A model generated the notes under the pieces. That model had not been told where the DNA came from. It searched no databases and saw nothing but the letters and a program-made list of their open reading frames with translations. A DNA stretch of 64,000 nucleotides from Paratinospora sagittata. Lineage: Eukaryota; Streptophyta; Magnoliopsida; Ranunculales; Menispermaceae. Below are positions 11,501-23,221 of this stretch, one piece after another (position 1 is the stretch's first letter; the number at the start of each line of letters is the position of its first letter). The stretch spans positions 11,493,729 through 11,557,728 of the forward strand of contig CM069600.1 of NCBI GenBank assembly GCA_035771175.1, given 5' to 3'. A program made the translations under genes and the position numbers.

Positions 11501-13129
11501 AAACTCTCCTGTAGGCAAGGTTAATTGAATTTGATTCTTCATACAGTCGATTTTTGCATTCAATGGTGCTAGCCAGTCCATGCCGAGAATGATGTCGAAG
11601 TCTTCAATATCCAACACAAAAAGATCTGCATATATTATCTGCTCTGACATACGAAGCACACATCGCGAACACTGCAAGTTCACGTCAGTACCAGATCCGA
11701 AAGGTGATGTGACATGGAGTGTGATGTTTGTGGGTTCAGGATGCAGGCCTAAATGTCTTACCAATGCTGGTGATATAAAAGAATGCGTAGCACCTGAATC
11801 AAACAAAAGAAAAGGTACCTTCGACTACATTGTTGTCTGGGAGGGTTTGTTGAGCGATGGCATATGCTCTGCCCTGATTTCGTTGACCCTGGTCCTGCTG
11901 GTTTTGCCTGGGTTGGGCATTAGCAGCAGGTGGTGCTTGTTGGACTGGAATAGCAGGAACAAGTTGTTGAAGGTGCGGACAGACATTTCTTACGTGGCCC
12001 TGCTAGCCGCAGTTGAAACAAGTAGGCCTGTATTGCTGATTGTGTTGTTGGCCATGCTGATTGTTCTGCTGGCCTTGCTGATTGTGGTGTCGACCACCCC
12101 TTCCATAACGACCTCCGCGGCCATGATTACGAAAACCCTGATGGTTAGGGCTAGAAGGTTCACCCGCAGGTGTTGTGGCCTCATTCTTCGAAACAGGGGC
12201 TGGGAGGGCTGGGTTTTGATTGTAGTAGGGCTTCTTCTTGTTGCCCTATTGTGAGCCTTGTTGGGAAAACGTTGCAGGCCGTTTGGCCTTATTCATTCTT
12301 TATTCCTGTAAGATCTTTTCTTGTTCAAAGCTCATGGCCTTGTCAACAACCTCCTTGTAAATCTTGAGATCCAAGATTGACAAGGCTTGTCGAATGTCAT
12401 GGCGAAGGCCATTATAAAATTTCTCAGTCTTATCTCGCTCCGTTAAGATGGTGGAGAGAGAGTAGACTGATAATTCTTTGAATTTTCCAGCATATTCTCT
12501 GACGGTCATGGTGCTCTGGTATAACTTAGCGAATTCCTAGCGCTTCTGCTTCATCACCACGCTGGGAAAATACTCATCAATAAACATTGACTCGAACTGT
12601 TGCCAAGTCATATCTGCTATGTTGACCCTTGGGTCTTCTTTCACTGTGATCCACCATGTGTTTGCTCCACCAACAAGTTGGTAGGTCGCTAGTGGAATTT
12701 TGCGTGTCTCATCGACTCCCATTGCGTCAAGAGCCTTCTTTGACTCATCCAGCCACTTTTGCACCTCATCAGCCTCAATGGTACCAGCGAAAGTAAGAGG
12801 TTGTAGCCACTTGTATTAGTAATCTGATCGGTGTGAGCTTCCGACCCAAATTTTATCGGTGCTTGAACCGTGGCAACCTGACTGGTCGCGGTCTCACAAA
12901 TGGTCGTTTGAACAGTGACTTTGATTGCTTCAATAAATCTGGCGAAGAAGGTTTCCATGCTCGAAGGCATAGTAAAGGGTGTGGGTGTGGGTGGTATTGC
13001 CTACCCAGATGTAGTGGCAGTGTCGGGTGTGGCCTGTGCTGTTGTCGGAGGCGGCGGTTCCTGAATCTCAGGAGGTGCCTACACTGCTGGACGAACAGTA
13101 CGTGGCCTTCCTCTCTTCCTGGTATGCAT
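8576..13129 (-). pseudogene. Element B gag-pol (Tekay/Del-like), degenerate
   Basis: From 13129 downward: gag starting MHTRKRGRP, with stops near 13080, 12790, 12540 and 12300; protease (FDSGATHSF, about 11805); reverse transcriptase ([14 protein letters not shown], about 10800; NAPAAF); RNase H ([26 protein letters not shown], about 10040); integrase (DFVARCLVCHKVK zinc-finger end, about 9710; HPQTDGQSERL, about 9350); and a chromodomain-type tail ending at 8576. A deletion near 9835 removes the RNase H-integrase linker. The gag-protease junction is in one frame here, supporting a single gag-pol polyprotein in the family. No part is intact enough to work. Confidence 0.9.
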
Positions 13130-13909
13130 TTTCTCACTGGCAAGGAGAAAATAAAACCAAGATTTAGGAACTGTAAACAAGTATAATGTTATAGTATGCT
13201 CGGCAACAATTTTGAGAATACTGCAATATAAGAATTACCTATTTTTCTAAGTATAGTGTAAGGTTTTTGTTGAGGAATCAAAAAATTTTGTATGCCTTGT
13301 ATGTTTGGCCATGGTGTAAAAACAAGGTTAGAATGTTTATATAATAAGTACAAAACTTTGCAAGTATTTCAAATGATTTGGTTCTGGTCTTTGTGAATAT
13401 ACTTATAAATTTGCATTAAAAATCCATACGAGTCAGAAGAATTCTAAGATTGGTCTCGGTAAATATCCTGATCTAACGTTCTATCGCAATCTTATGCATT
13501 CAAACTCTTACTCTTGGTCTTTTCGATTATTATCCAAGTTCATGTGTCCCATACCACATGACTTTGGTAATAAGGGTGTCAACCAAGTTAAGTTGTATGA
13601 ACACGGTTTCTAAAAACATTGGCTGAATAGAAGTTCACTAATAGTATCGTCCAAATTTACTCGTCCCATACCGTGTAAACCTAGTGATAATATTAGTAAT
13701 GCAATTTTCTCCAAATGTTTATTTTCACACAAGGTCATGGGTTTTCTTACTTCCACATTTTATTTAGTATCCTCCAATTTTGTTATGTCCCATACCATTC
13801 CAAAGTTAGTGATACAAAAGAAAGAATGGTTGTAAGTCGGCCCACCAAAGATAGTCTTTAAACAAAACATTTCATTCATGTATAAAAGAAAATTTTACAA
13901 TGTCATTAA
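13130..13909 (-). other. Spacer between extra 5' frame and gag of element B
   Basis: This non-coding stretch of about 780 bp has matching, alignable copies in A (17665-18394) and C (33442-34222), so it is an ancestral part of the element. Its gag-side end has a pyrimidine-rich run and CCAG, 7 nt before the gag start. It also contains several GGTATGGGAC-like words ('tgtcccataccac' on the forward strand) repeated at about 80-130 bp spacing. I see no open frame in it. Confidence 0.6.
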
Positions 13910-15415
13910 TCAATTTTGATTTCCCTGCCTACTACCGCTCCTTCTAGATCTCCTGCTAGGTACAGAACGACTACTAACAGAAGGTTGAGAGTTTGCTCGC
14001 TCTGCTTCAGAGTTTTGTATATGCGTTAATATATAATTTTGAGTCGCTCTCATTTCTGCCATATTGGATGCCATTTCATTTAACCTTTCAAAAAGGTTAG
14101 TCGATTGGCCCATTGGTGGTTGATGGCTCGATTGTCCCATTAGTGGAGGGTAGGCCATAGGCACTGGGGGAAGGTATTGGTTGTACGGGTGATTCATAGG
14201 TGAAAGGTAATTGTTTTGAAATAGTGGGCTCATTGGGATGTTCTTCCCTCCAAAATTCGGTGCCGCCCAATACTGTTGTTGTTGGGTTACAGGAACTTGC
14301 GGGAATGGTTGACATGGTACCTCAGGTGTTGGAAACCTTTGGTACGACGTGTTGCCCTGAGTTGACATGTTCCAAGCATGTAGATTTGTTTGAGTACTTT
14401 GTCTATTTTGAGGTTGATTTAGGTTGTTAAATAAATCTTCCTCAGTGAATTGTTGAGCGGTTGGATCATTATTTGGGGCTGGGTTTGATGTGGGATGTTG
14501 ATTTGGTACTTTTTTGACGGGAATCCTGCGTCGACTTTTTCGAAGGCAACGTCCATGCTTGTCCCTCATTTTCTCGGCATTTCCTATCATCGTGCCGAAT
14601 ACTTCCTCGTCAGTTACTCCCCCCCTTTGAACATAAATCTTGAAGATAGAAGATGTTGTAACTGGCTCGACGATTTGTCTCGAAGTCCCATCAAAAGTGT
14701 CGATGTTTACTTCGCATAGCGTCCTCATGATCAAGACTCTGTAACCGAGGAATTCCTTTCTTAAAGGGTTTTGAATCACCCTCAACATTTGTTGGATGAT
14801 GATGTGTGGTAGGGAGACCCTTATTTCCTTCTTTATGCAATATAACACGAGAAGTTGGGCTTTTGACATAGTGCCATTAGGCCTCCTTTATGGCAAGATG
14901 TTGCTGAACACGATCTTTCCAAGGTCGGCAAGAGATGGCTTAAGATAATTGTTTGGGAGGTTGGTGAACGTCGATTGAGTGTATGGCTCCTTGGTGAGAG
15001 AATTGAATAATTGTTTATTAGACTCCGCAATCTTTGTAATTGTCTGCGGTTCATGTGGATCAATAATTCTTTCCTCAATCGGAATCTTCATAAGTCGAGC
15101 GATGATTTCGACGTTGATAGGAATTTTTATCCCCATACCTGTTGTCTCCAATACAGGGCTTATTCCCTCTTCTGGAATTTCCACGTAATTCATGGATTCG
15201 TAGAAGGATCTCACCAAGTTGTAAGAGACGTGGCCCTCAACCGTTGTTATGTTCAACCAACCCACAGTTGCGAGTTTGTCGTGAAGGATTGGGTGAAGGC
15301 AGAGATCTCTGTTGTCGATGCTCCTCATAGTCATAACCTCCCTTTTGGACAATTCCTTGAGTCTAGTGGGAATTGGTTCCCTGCTAGTGGAAGTTGCTCC
15401 TTCACTTGAGGCCAT
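13910..15415 (-). pseudogene. Element B extra 5' frame (~501 codons), interrupted by one stop
   Basis: This is the best-preserved copy. It is one continuous reverse-strand frame from ATG at 15415 to the stop at 13910, broken only by a TAA at 14888-14890 where A and C have GAA. Residues 1-170 carry HDKLATVGWLN, FYESMNY and GIKIPINVEIIARLMKIP. Residues ~170-260 carry the LLVLYCIKKEIRVSLPHII and LRVIQNPLRKEFLGY segments. Then come a basic patch (RCLRKSRRRIPVKK), a Gln/Pro/Asn-rich linker, a probable coiled coil (LFERLNEMASNMAEM) and an Arg/Ser tail (SRSVPSRRSRRSGSRQG). The order resembles PF20167 from memory. No signal peptide, membrane span or zinc knuckle is seen, so an envelope or second gag is unlikely. 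The role is unknown. Confidence 0.75.
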
Positions 15416-15449
15416 TCTTTGCTGAAAGGAAAATAAATTTGTGAAAGAC

Positions 15450-16204
15450 AAAATATATTCCTAACATTTTTAAGATTTATGCCTTGTTAGTTGGATAATA
15501 TTTTATATATTTTTTTTGATGTTTATGCCATCATGTAATCAAAATTCTTCATTAGCAATATGATATATATATATATATATTTATTTATTTAATCATAACT
15601 GAATATATAGTTTTCATAAATCAACTATATATATATATATATGTGAAATTTAAACTATATCTAAATCATATACAGTTTTCTTAGATATATATTTAATACA
15701 AATCTTAACTATATATATAATTCATATATATATAGTTCGATATATATCTAATAACATTTTTTCAAAATTTTTTTTATATGGTATATACATATCTCATATA
15801 CACTAAGGTACATAGATATATATTTTTAATCACAACTATGCATATAGTTTTTTTTTTTTTATTTATTTATTCATGACTATATGTATATTTAAATTAAACT
15901 ATATAAAAAAATCATATAGTTTTCTAGATATATATTTAATATAAATCTCAACTATATATAATTGACATATATATATAGTTCTAGAGATCTATATATTTGA
16001 TAAAATTTTTCATCCACAATTTTTTTCATTTTAATCAAGGTATATATATATATCTCCTATATGCATAGATCTATAGATATATAAATTTAATCATAACAAT
16101 ATATATAGTTTTCATAAATCATAACTATATATATATTTCTAAACTATATAAAAATATATAGTTTTCTTAGATATATATCTAATACAAATCTTAACTATAT
16201 ATAA

Positions 16205-16253
<49 letters not shown>

Positions 16254-16325
16254 CTAAAGATATATATATCTAATGAAAATTTTCTTCCCCTAATTTGGTG
16301 GACTTGGGCGGGCTGTGGACCGTAC
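15450..16325 (-). repeat. AT-rich leader of element B
   Basis: A/T-rich DNA lies between the extra 5' frame and the primer-binding site. It holds repeated 'aactatatatat...agttttc' cassettes like those of element A's leader and a TA run at about 16207-16250. No coding sequence is supported. Confidence 0.7.
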
Positions 16326-16337
16326 GCTCTGATACCA
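16326..16337 (-). other. Primer-binding site of element B
   Basis: GCTCTGATACCA on the forward strand is the reverse complement of TGGTATCAGAGC. It lies 5 nt from the LTR terminus, as in element A. Confidence 0.88.
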
Positions 16338-16342
16338 TTAAA

Positions 16343-17664
16343 TTTCACACCCCGCCCGGACGCGCCTAAACCGGCGGTACACTCGCGGACGGGCGCGCAT
16401 TTGGAATAATAAAAATGGTAACAACAGAGTGCGCAGCGAAAATATATAACACAGTACAAATCTGATTTCATTTAATTCAAAATATTTTTGTACATAACAT
16501 GGTGAAGGGAACATACTCCCCAAAATCCCCAATGAATTATACAAATGGCACAAAATGTGGGCCCCATAACCTGCACCCAGTCCACCCTAATTTCCTGTGA
16601 AAGATTGGATAATAATGGAGTGAGCTTAACGCGCTCAGTGGGTAAATTGTTCGTGAGTATAACAATTAATAAAGCATACTTCAATATCAAATATTTTAAA
16701 TACACATGTGAGCATCATAATCAATCAATATGTATGTATGTATGACATCGTCTCGTAATGGTTTGATGAACGTACATCGCCTGAGTTCACGTACAGGTGT
16801 CCTTCCCCGGGCGTAGCCAGGTTCTCACTATACGTCCCACCTCAGGAACGATGCTCTGGATTCACGTACTGATGTCCCTCCCCGGGCATAGCCGGGTTCT
16901 CATGTACGTCCTTCTCCAGAAAAATGTAATGAATAGCGAGCAATGCTCCTAACTATTCTATGAGTCATAAACCATATACGTCCCTAGGTGGTGATATGTG
17001 TGATGCCAATGCATGAACTGGTCTAGTCTACTGGTCTGGTCTTTTCTTGACATTTAGACTGACTTTAGCAACGTCTGGTGATCATTATCAGGGTCGGTAT
17101 CACGACGTGCAAGGTTAGGACATTTAGTATTACATGTATAAGCTGATAGCTTTCAATAAGACCAACTAGATTAGTCCTCGGTTGAGAGGTGTGACACAAG
17201 GCCTGCTTAAATACCAATCGCCTAGAGCAGCCCGCTGCCTCCAGTTCACTATTTAATACATGAATTCCAAGTGTACAGGCATAAGTGCGGCAGTATAAAC
17301 ATTATATGACATAATGCAGTGTAAATGAACAATATACATAATAATAATTGAATGTAAACTTTAATAATAGTTATAAAACACGTAAACCTATGTTTCGTTC
17401 CTCACCTTCAAATAAGAACTTCTTCTTTTTTAGATCTGGCCCTTTCCTTCGGACAGAACTTCGTCGTACTGCACTGAGAGTCTCGGACAGAGAGTCTCAA
17501 AAGACTAAAAACTCAATATGAGTGAAAAGAGGAGGAAAAATCACAATTTGGAGTGAATTTGATGTGAAAAATGAAGAGGAGAGGGTTGGTTTATATAGGG
17601 GTTTTGGCTCCTGGAAGTCCAGGCGGGCTGCCTGGACTTCTAGGCACATATGCCCAAATTTTTG
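16343..17664 (-). repeat. Element B 5' LTR, missing its outer terminus
   Basis: It matches the 6502-7951 LTR but starts TTTCACACC, with the terminal TG mutated to TT. It lacks about 80 bp near 17252 that the other LTR has, and stops at 'gcccaaatttttg' without the GTGAAATACAGGGTATTACA terminus. Element A spacer sequence (TTTAAGACTATCTTTGGTGG) follows directly. The T-rich microhomology at the joint suggests a deletion that removed the LTR tip and part of A. Confidence 0.85.
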
Positions 17665-18394
17665 TTTAAGACTATCTTTGGTGGGCTGACTTACAACCAT
17701 TCTTTCTTTTGTATCACTAACTTTGGAGTGGTATGGGATACAACAAAATTGGAGATACTAAACAAAATGTGGAAGTAAGAAAATTCACGACCTTGTATGA
17801 AAAGAAACATTTGGAGAAAGTTGCATTACTAATATTATCACTAAGTTTACACGGTATGGGACGAGTAAATTTTGAAGATACTATTGGTAAACTACTATTC
17901 AGCCGATGTTTTTAGAGACTGTGTTCATGCAACTTAACTTGGTTAACACCCTTATTACCAAAGTCATGTGGTATGGGACACACGAACTTGGATAATAATT
18001 GAAAAGACTAAGAGTAAGAGTTTGAATAGATAAGATTGCGATAGAACGTTAGATCAGGATATTTACCGAGACAAATCTTAGAATTCTTATGACTCGTATG
18101 GATTTTCAATGAAATATATATGTACGTTCACAAAGACCTGAACCAAATCATTTGAAATACTTGTAAAGTTTTGTACTTATTATATAAACATTCTAACCTT
18201 GTTTTCACACCATGGCCAAACATACGAGGCACATAAAATTCTTTGATTCCTCAACAAAAACCTTACACTATACTTAGAAAAATAGGTGATTCTTATATTG
18301 CAGTACTCTCAAAATTGTTGTTGAGCATACTATAACATTATACTTTGCTACAGTTCCTAAATCTTGGTTTTATTTTCTCCTTGCCAGTGAGAAA
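17665..18394 (+). other. Spacer of element A between the lost end of its 5' frame and gag
   Basis: It aligns with C (33495-34222), beginning TTTAAGACTATCTTTGGTGG. The region ends TTTTATTTTCTCCTTGCCAG, then 7 nt, then the gag ATG at 18395. It has repeated 'gtatgggac' words and no coding frame. It marks where element A resumes after element B. Confidence 0.7.
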
Positions 18395-21300
18395 ATGCAA
18401 ACCAGGAAGAGAGGAAGGCCACGTACTGTTCGTCCAGCAGTGGAGGCACCTCCTGAGATTCAGGAACCGCCGCCTCCGACAATAGCACAGGCCACACCCG
18501 ACACTGCCACTACATCTGGGCAGGCAATATCACCCCACCTGCACCTTTTGCTATGCCTTCAAGCATGGAAACCTTCTTCGCCGAATTTATTGAGGCGATG
18601 AAAGTCACTGTTCAAACTGTCGTTCGTGAGACCGCATGACCGTTAGGGAATATTCTGGCAAGTTCAAAGAATTATCAGTCTACTCTCTCTCCACCATCTC
18701 AACGGAGCAAGATAAGACTGATAAATTTTATAATGGCCTTCGCCATGATATTCGACTAGCCTTGTCGATCTTGGATCTCAAGATTTAGAAGGAGGTTGTT
18801 GACAAGGCCATGAGCTTTAAACAAGAGTAGATCATGCAGGAGCAGAGAATGAATAAGGGAAAACGACCTGCAACGTTTTCCCAACAGGGCTCGCAACAGG
18901 GCAACAAGAAGAAACCCTTATATAATCAAAACCCAGCCCTCTCAGACCCTGTTTCGAAGAATGAGGCCACAACACTAGCGGCTGAACCTTCTAACCCTAA
19001 CCATCAGGGTTTTCGAAATCATGGCCGCGGAGGTCGTTATGGAAGGGGTGGCCGTAGAAACGGCAATGACAGAGGTGGTGGTCGACACCACAATCAGCAT
19101 GGCCAACAGAATCATCCGCAGTATCAGCCGATGTGTTTCAACTGCGGCCAGAAGGGCCATGTAAAATATGTTTGTCCGCACCTTCAGCAACCTATTCCCG
19201 TTGTTCCAGTCCAACAAGCACCACCTGATGCTAATGTCCAACTGAGGCAGAACCAGCAAAATCAGGGACAACGGAATCAGGGCAGAGCATTTGCCATCGC
19301 TCAACAACCCCTCCTAGACAACAATGTAGTCGAAGGTACCTATCCCTTGTTCAATACAATGGTGCATGTTTTGTTAGATTCAGGTGCTACGCATTCTTTT
19401 ATATCGTCTACATTAGTAAGACATTTAGGGTTGCATCTTGAACCCACAGACATCACACTCCATGTCACATCACCTTTAGGATCTAGTACGGATGTGAATT
19501 TTGCAGTGTTCTCGATGTGAGCTTCGAATGTCAGAACATATAATATATGCAGATCTTTTTGTGATGGACATTGAAGACTTCGACATCATCCTCGGCATAG
19601 ACTGGCTAGCACCACTGAATGCAAATATTGAATGTATGAAGAAGCAAGTGCAGTTAACCTTGCCTACAGGAGAGTTTGTCAAGATTCAGGGAACAAGGAA
19701 ATGGATACACAAATCAACAGTTGCAGTTCTCAAGGCACAACTTCGAGCTCTATCCCTTGGTAATGAAAATGAATCACCAGCACTGTACCCTCTCGAAGTA
19801 CATGATGTCCCGGTAATATCTGAATTCCCAACAATTTTTCTAAATGACCTTCCTGGTCTACCTCCTGTTCGAGAATTCGATTTTGAAATCAATCTCATAC
19901 CTGGGACCTGGCCTATCTCAATTCCACCATACAGAATGTCAAAAGTCAAGCTGGTCGAATTGGACAAAAAACTGAAGGAATTAGAGAGTCATGGCTTCAT
20001 CAGAAAAGTTCATCACCCTAGGGCGCTCTAGTTCTGTTTGTTCGCAAAAAGGATGGTTCGTTATGACTTTTCATCGACTATCGCAAGTTGAATAACGTCA
20101 CCATTAAGAATAGATACCCGTTGCCCAGGATCGATGACTTGTTCGACCAACTTAGAGATGCCAAATACTTCTCTAAGACTGATTTATGTTCCGGTTATCA
20201 CCAACTCTGGATCTGAGAGTCGGACATTACCAAGACGACATTCAGAACTCGATACGGTCACTACGAGTTCTTGGTCATGTCGTTCAGTCTAACAAAAACA
20301 CTTGTTGCATTCATGGATTTCATGAATCGCATCTTCAGGTTATACTTAAACCGATTTGTGGTGGTTTTTGTGGACGACATCTTGATATACTCCTCAACCG
20401 AGGAAGACCATAAAATACATCTGAAGATAGTCCTCCAGACCTTGAGAAGCCACCAGCTGTATGCAAAGTTGAGTAAGTGCGAATTTTAGGCAAAGCGAGT
20501 TCAATTCCTTGGCCATGTCGTTTCAGGCAATGGCATTGAGGTAGATCCTTCTAAGGTTAAAGCAGTTTTAAACTGGAAGCAGCCTACCACTGTTACTCAG
20601 ATTAGGAGTTTTCTTGGTTTTGTTGGCTATTACAGACGCTTCATCAAGGACTTCTCAAAGATTGTTGAACATATGACAAAGCTCACTCGGAAGGACGTGC
20701 GATTCATCTGGAATCCCGCCTGTGAAACATTATTTCAGGAATTGAAGAAATGCCTCACGACGGCACCAATACTAATCACTCCAAGAAATACACTTGGATT
20801 TTCACTATACACCGACGCCTCTCTTCAAGGCTTAGGTGTCGTACTAATGCAAGAAGGCCAAGTGGTTGCATATGTATCGAGGCAACTGAAGATTCATGAG
20901 GGTAATTACCCAACACATAACTTGGAACTTGCTGTTGTCGTATTTGCACTGAAGTTATGGCGACATTACCTATACGGTGAAAGGTTTGAGGTCTTCTCGG
21001 ATCACAAGAGTCTAAAGTACATCTACACCCAGATAGACCTAAACCTCCGCCAAAGAAGATGGCTGGAATTCTTGAAAGACTATGACTTTCAACTCCAGTG
21101 CCATCCTGGTAAGGCCAATGTTGTGGTTGATGCTCTGAGTAGAAAATCTCATGTTGCTTGCACTCTTAACTATGAAATGGGGAAGTTGGCTACCGAGATG
21201 GAGAACTTTAACCTACAGCTGATCGAAGAGGGACTAAGCTCACGACTCTCTCAATTATCAGCCAACTCTGAGCTCGTTCGAAAGATTTCAGCAGCTCAAG

Positions 21301-22619
21301 CCAATGGCCCTATGTTAATGGAGAAGCGAGAACTTCTACTCAGCGGATAGGACCTTCCTCATTGGTCGGTCTCTGAAGACGTAGCCGTTTTCTATAAAAA
21401 AACGTCTCTGTCTACCGAACGATCCAGAGGTTCGGAAAGAAGTGCTTACTGAGATACACTGTTCGAGGTACGTTATGCATCCTGGGGGTGACAAGATGTA
21501 CAAGAATGTCAAGCGACAATTCTAGTTTTCTGGGATGAAAAAGGCAATTGCAGACTTCGTTGCTCGATGTCTCGTTTGCCAACAAGTTAAGGCAGAATGA
21601 AGACTTCCCTCTGGTCTCCTCCAGTTGTTACCTATTAGAGAATGGAAGTGGGAGAACATAGCAATGGATTTTGTTACGGCCTTACCTCAAAATAATAAAG
21701 GGCTAGATGCTATCTGGGTTATCATTGACAGACTTACAAAGTCTGCACACTTCTTACCAATAAAGTTCACGGATAACCCCGCCAAACTTGCCGAACTATA
21801 TGAAAGAGAGATCGTACGCCTCCATGGCATATCACTCACGATCGTCTCTGATTGAGACCCTCGATTCACATCAAAGTTTTAGCAAAGCTTTCAGAGTAGA
21901 ATTGGCTCTAAGATCACCATGAGCACAAAATTTTACCCTCAGACTGATGGGCAGTCATAGCGGCTTATCCAAAGCTTAGAAGACATGTTACAATGTTGTA
22001 TTTTGGACTTTAATGATGGATGAGCAGATCTCCGATATGCTGGTTAGATATGGCAGATCGATCGCAGTTGGGCCCTGAACTAGTTCAAGAGACTTCTGAG
22101 AAGATCACACTAGTAAAGGAACGACTTCATGTTGCACAAAGTCGACAGAAGAGCTATGCTGACAAGCGGAGACAGCCTCTAGAATTTGATAAGGGGGACT
22201 TTATTTTTCTAAAAGTTCAGCCCGCAAGAGGTGTCAAATGCTTTGGGATCAAAGGAAAGCTCTCCCCGCGGTATATCGGTCCATTTCAGACCATTGAACA
22301 TATTGGCAAACTTGCTTGTCGTCTGTCCTTTCCATCGGCCATGCCTAGAGTTCATGACGTTTTTCACATATCTATGCTTCGAAAGTATTGTCCTGATCCT
22401 TCACATATCATCCCTCTAGTCGAGGTTCGAGTTGAGGAAGGAAATAAGTATCAGGAGAGAGCGATATAGATTTTGGATAGAAAAACTCAAGAACTAAGGT
22501 GACGTAGCATACCACTTGTGAAAGTGCTCTGGGATCACCACGGCGTTGAAGAAGCAACATGGGAACTAGAAGCAACAATTAAATAAAAATACCCTGAATT
22601 GTTTTCTAGTACCAACTGA
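18395..22619 (+). pseudogene. Element A gag-pol (Tekay/Del-like), degenerate
   Basis: Gag begins MQTRKRGRPRTVRP and shifts frame near 18525. It then loses about 380 bp where 'gagaccgc' joins directly to 'atgaccgt'; both words exist separately in C, so most of the gag core is gone. Zinc knuckle CFNCGQKGHVKYVCP at about 19134, protease LDSGATHSF at about 19375 and [16 protein letters not shown] at about 20355 follow. RNase H ([26 protein letters not shown]), integrase and a chromodomain-type tail ending FSSTN (stop 22617-22619) complete it. Breaks include a frameshift at about 19500, a TAG at about 20030, an A7 run at 21396-21402 that puts integrase in another frame, several integrase stops and a ~95 bp integrase deletion near 22022. 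Confidence 0.92.
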
Positions 22620-22716
22620 TAATGTGATACATTGTACTATTTTCACTTATCAATAAAATGATGGAACTTTGTTTACACCTATCTTAATATATTGTTTCAC
22701 TTGAATAACTATGCAG

Positions 22717-23188
22717 ATGTCTGAAAATAATATCAATAGATCTAGTGATGCACACACGCAGTGGCCTCCTTGGAAACCTGTGGCTACTTCTCAATAATCT
22801 GAGTCAAGTCACGACTATTTTGCATCACCAACTCCATCGCCACACAGACAGCGATCCTTATCGCCAGAGCGTGCATGGCTTTTTCGTAACAATCCCGTGC
22901 CCTCATCTTGGCAGGACCTTCTACCAAAATTGTCAGGCGGCCGGATTCGAGCAACAACACGAAAAAGCATTCCACCGCTCAACCTACCTCCCCTCAAACG
23001 AGGTAACTAGCGCCCTACACCACCATCTGTTAAGCAAAGCTTGGAATCTTCTGAGGAAGAATCCGACTCCGTTTGGTCTCCATGGTTTCATGATGTTGAG
23101 GATTCCATACATGCCCTACCCTGAACTAGCAAACGATGACGCCGGCAGTGAATCTCAAGCTGATAACCATCATGACTACTTAAACTGA
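22717..23188 (+). pseudogene. Element A extra 3' frame, small protein, broken
   Basis: It starts MSENNINRSSDAHTQWPPW at 22717, about 100 bp after the pol stop, and ends DNHHDYLN with TGA at 23186-23188. A TAA after PVATSQ stops it early. The remaining sequence still shows WLFRNNPVPSSWQDLLPKL, PPLNLPPLKR and SSEEESDSVWSPWF, aligning residue by residue with the B copy through frame changes. Conservation of both ends and of the Trp-containing segments points to a real protein-coding past. Function is unknown. Confidence 0.6.
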
Positions 23189-23202
23189 TTTCGAGGGCCA
23201 AA

Positions 23203-23221
23203 TCCTTTTAAGGGGGTAGAG
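23203..23221 (+). other. Polypurine tract of element A
   Basis: TTTTAAGGGGGTAGAG lies directly before the TGTAATACCC of the 3' LTR, at the same place as in B and C. Confidence 0.88.

Larger units (their letters stand above)
6502..17664 (-). mobile_element. Ty3/gypsy element B (same family as A), inserted in A in reverse
   Basis: Reading on the reverse strand: 5' LTR (17664-16343), primer-binding site, AT leader, extra 5' frame, spacer, gag-pol, extra 3' frame, polypurine tract, 3' LTR (7951-6502). The left boundary is sharp. Element A breaks off in its extra frame at 6501, just after ATCATCCGTAC, a point that the uninterrupted copy in B reads through. The right boundary is not: the last few dozen bases of the 5' LTR and the target duplication are missing, and A resumes about 0.4 kb further on. 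A deletion therefore removed part of both elements. Confidence 0.88.

Noticed and set aside
13910..15415. Extra 5' frame as an envelope-like gene
   Set aside because: No signal peptide, membrane span or Cys pattern is visible, and its place before gag is not the usual place for an envelope gene.
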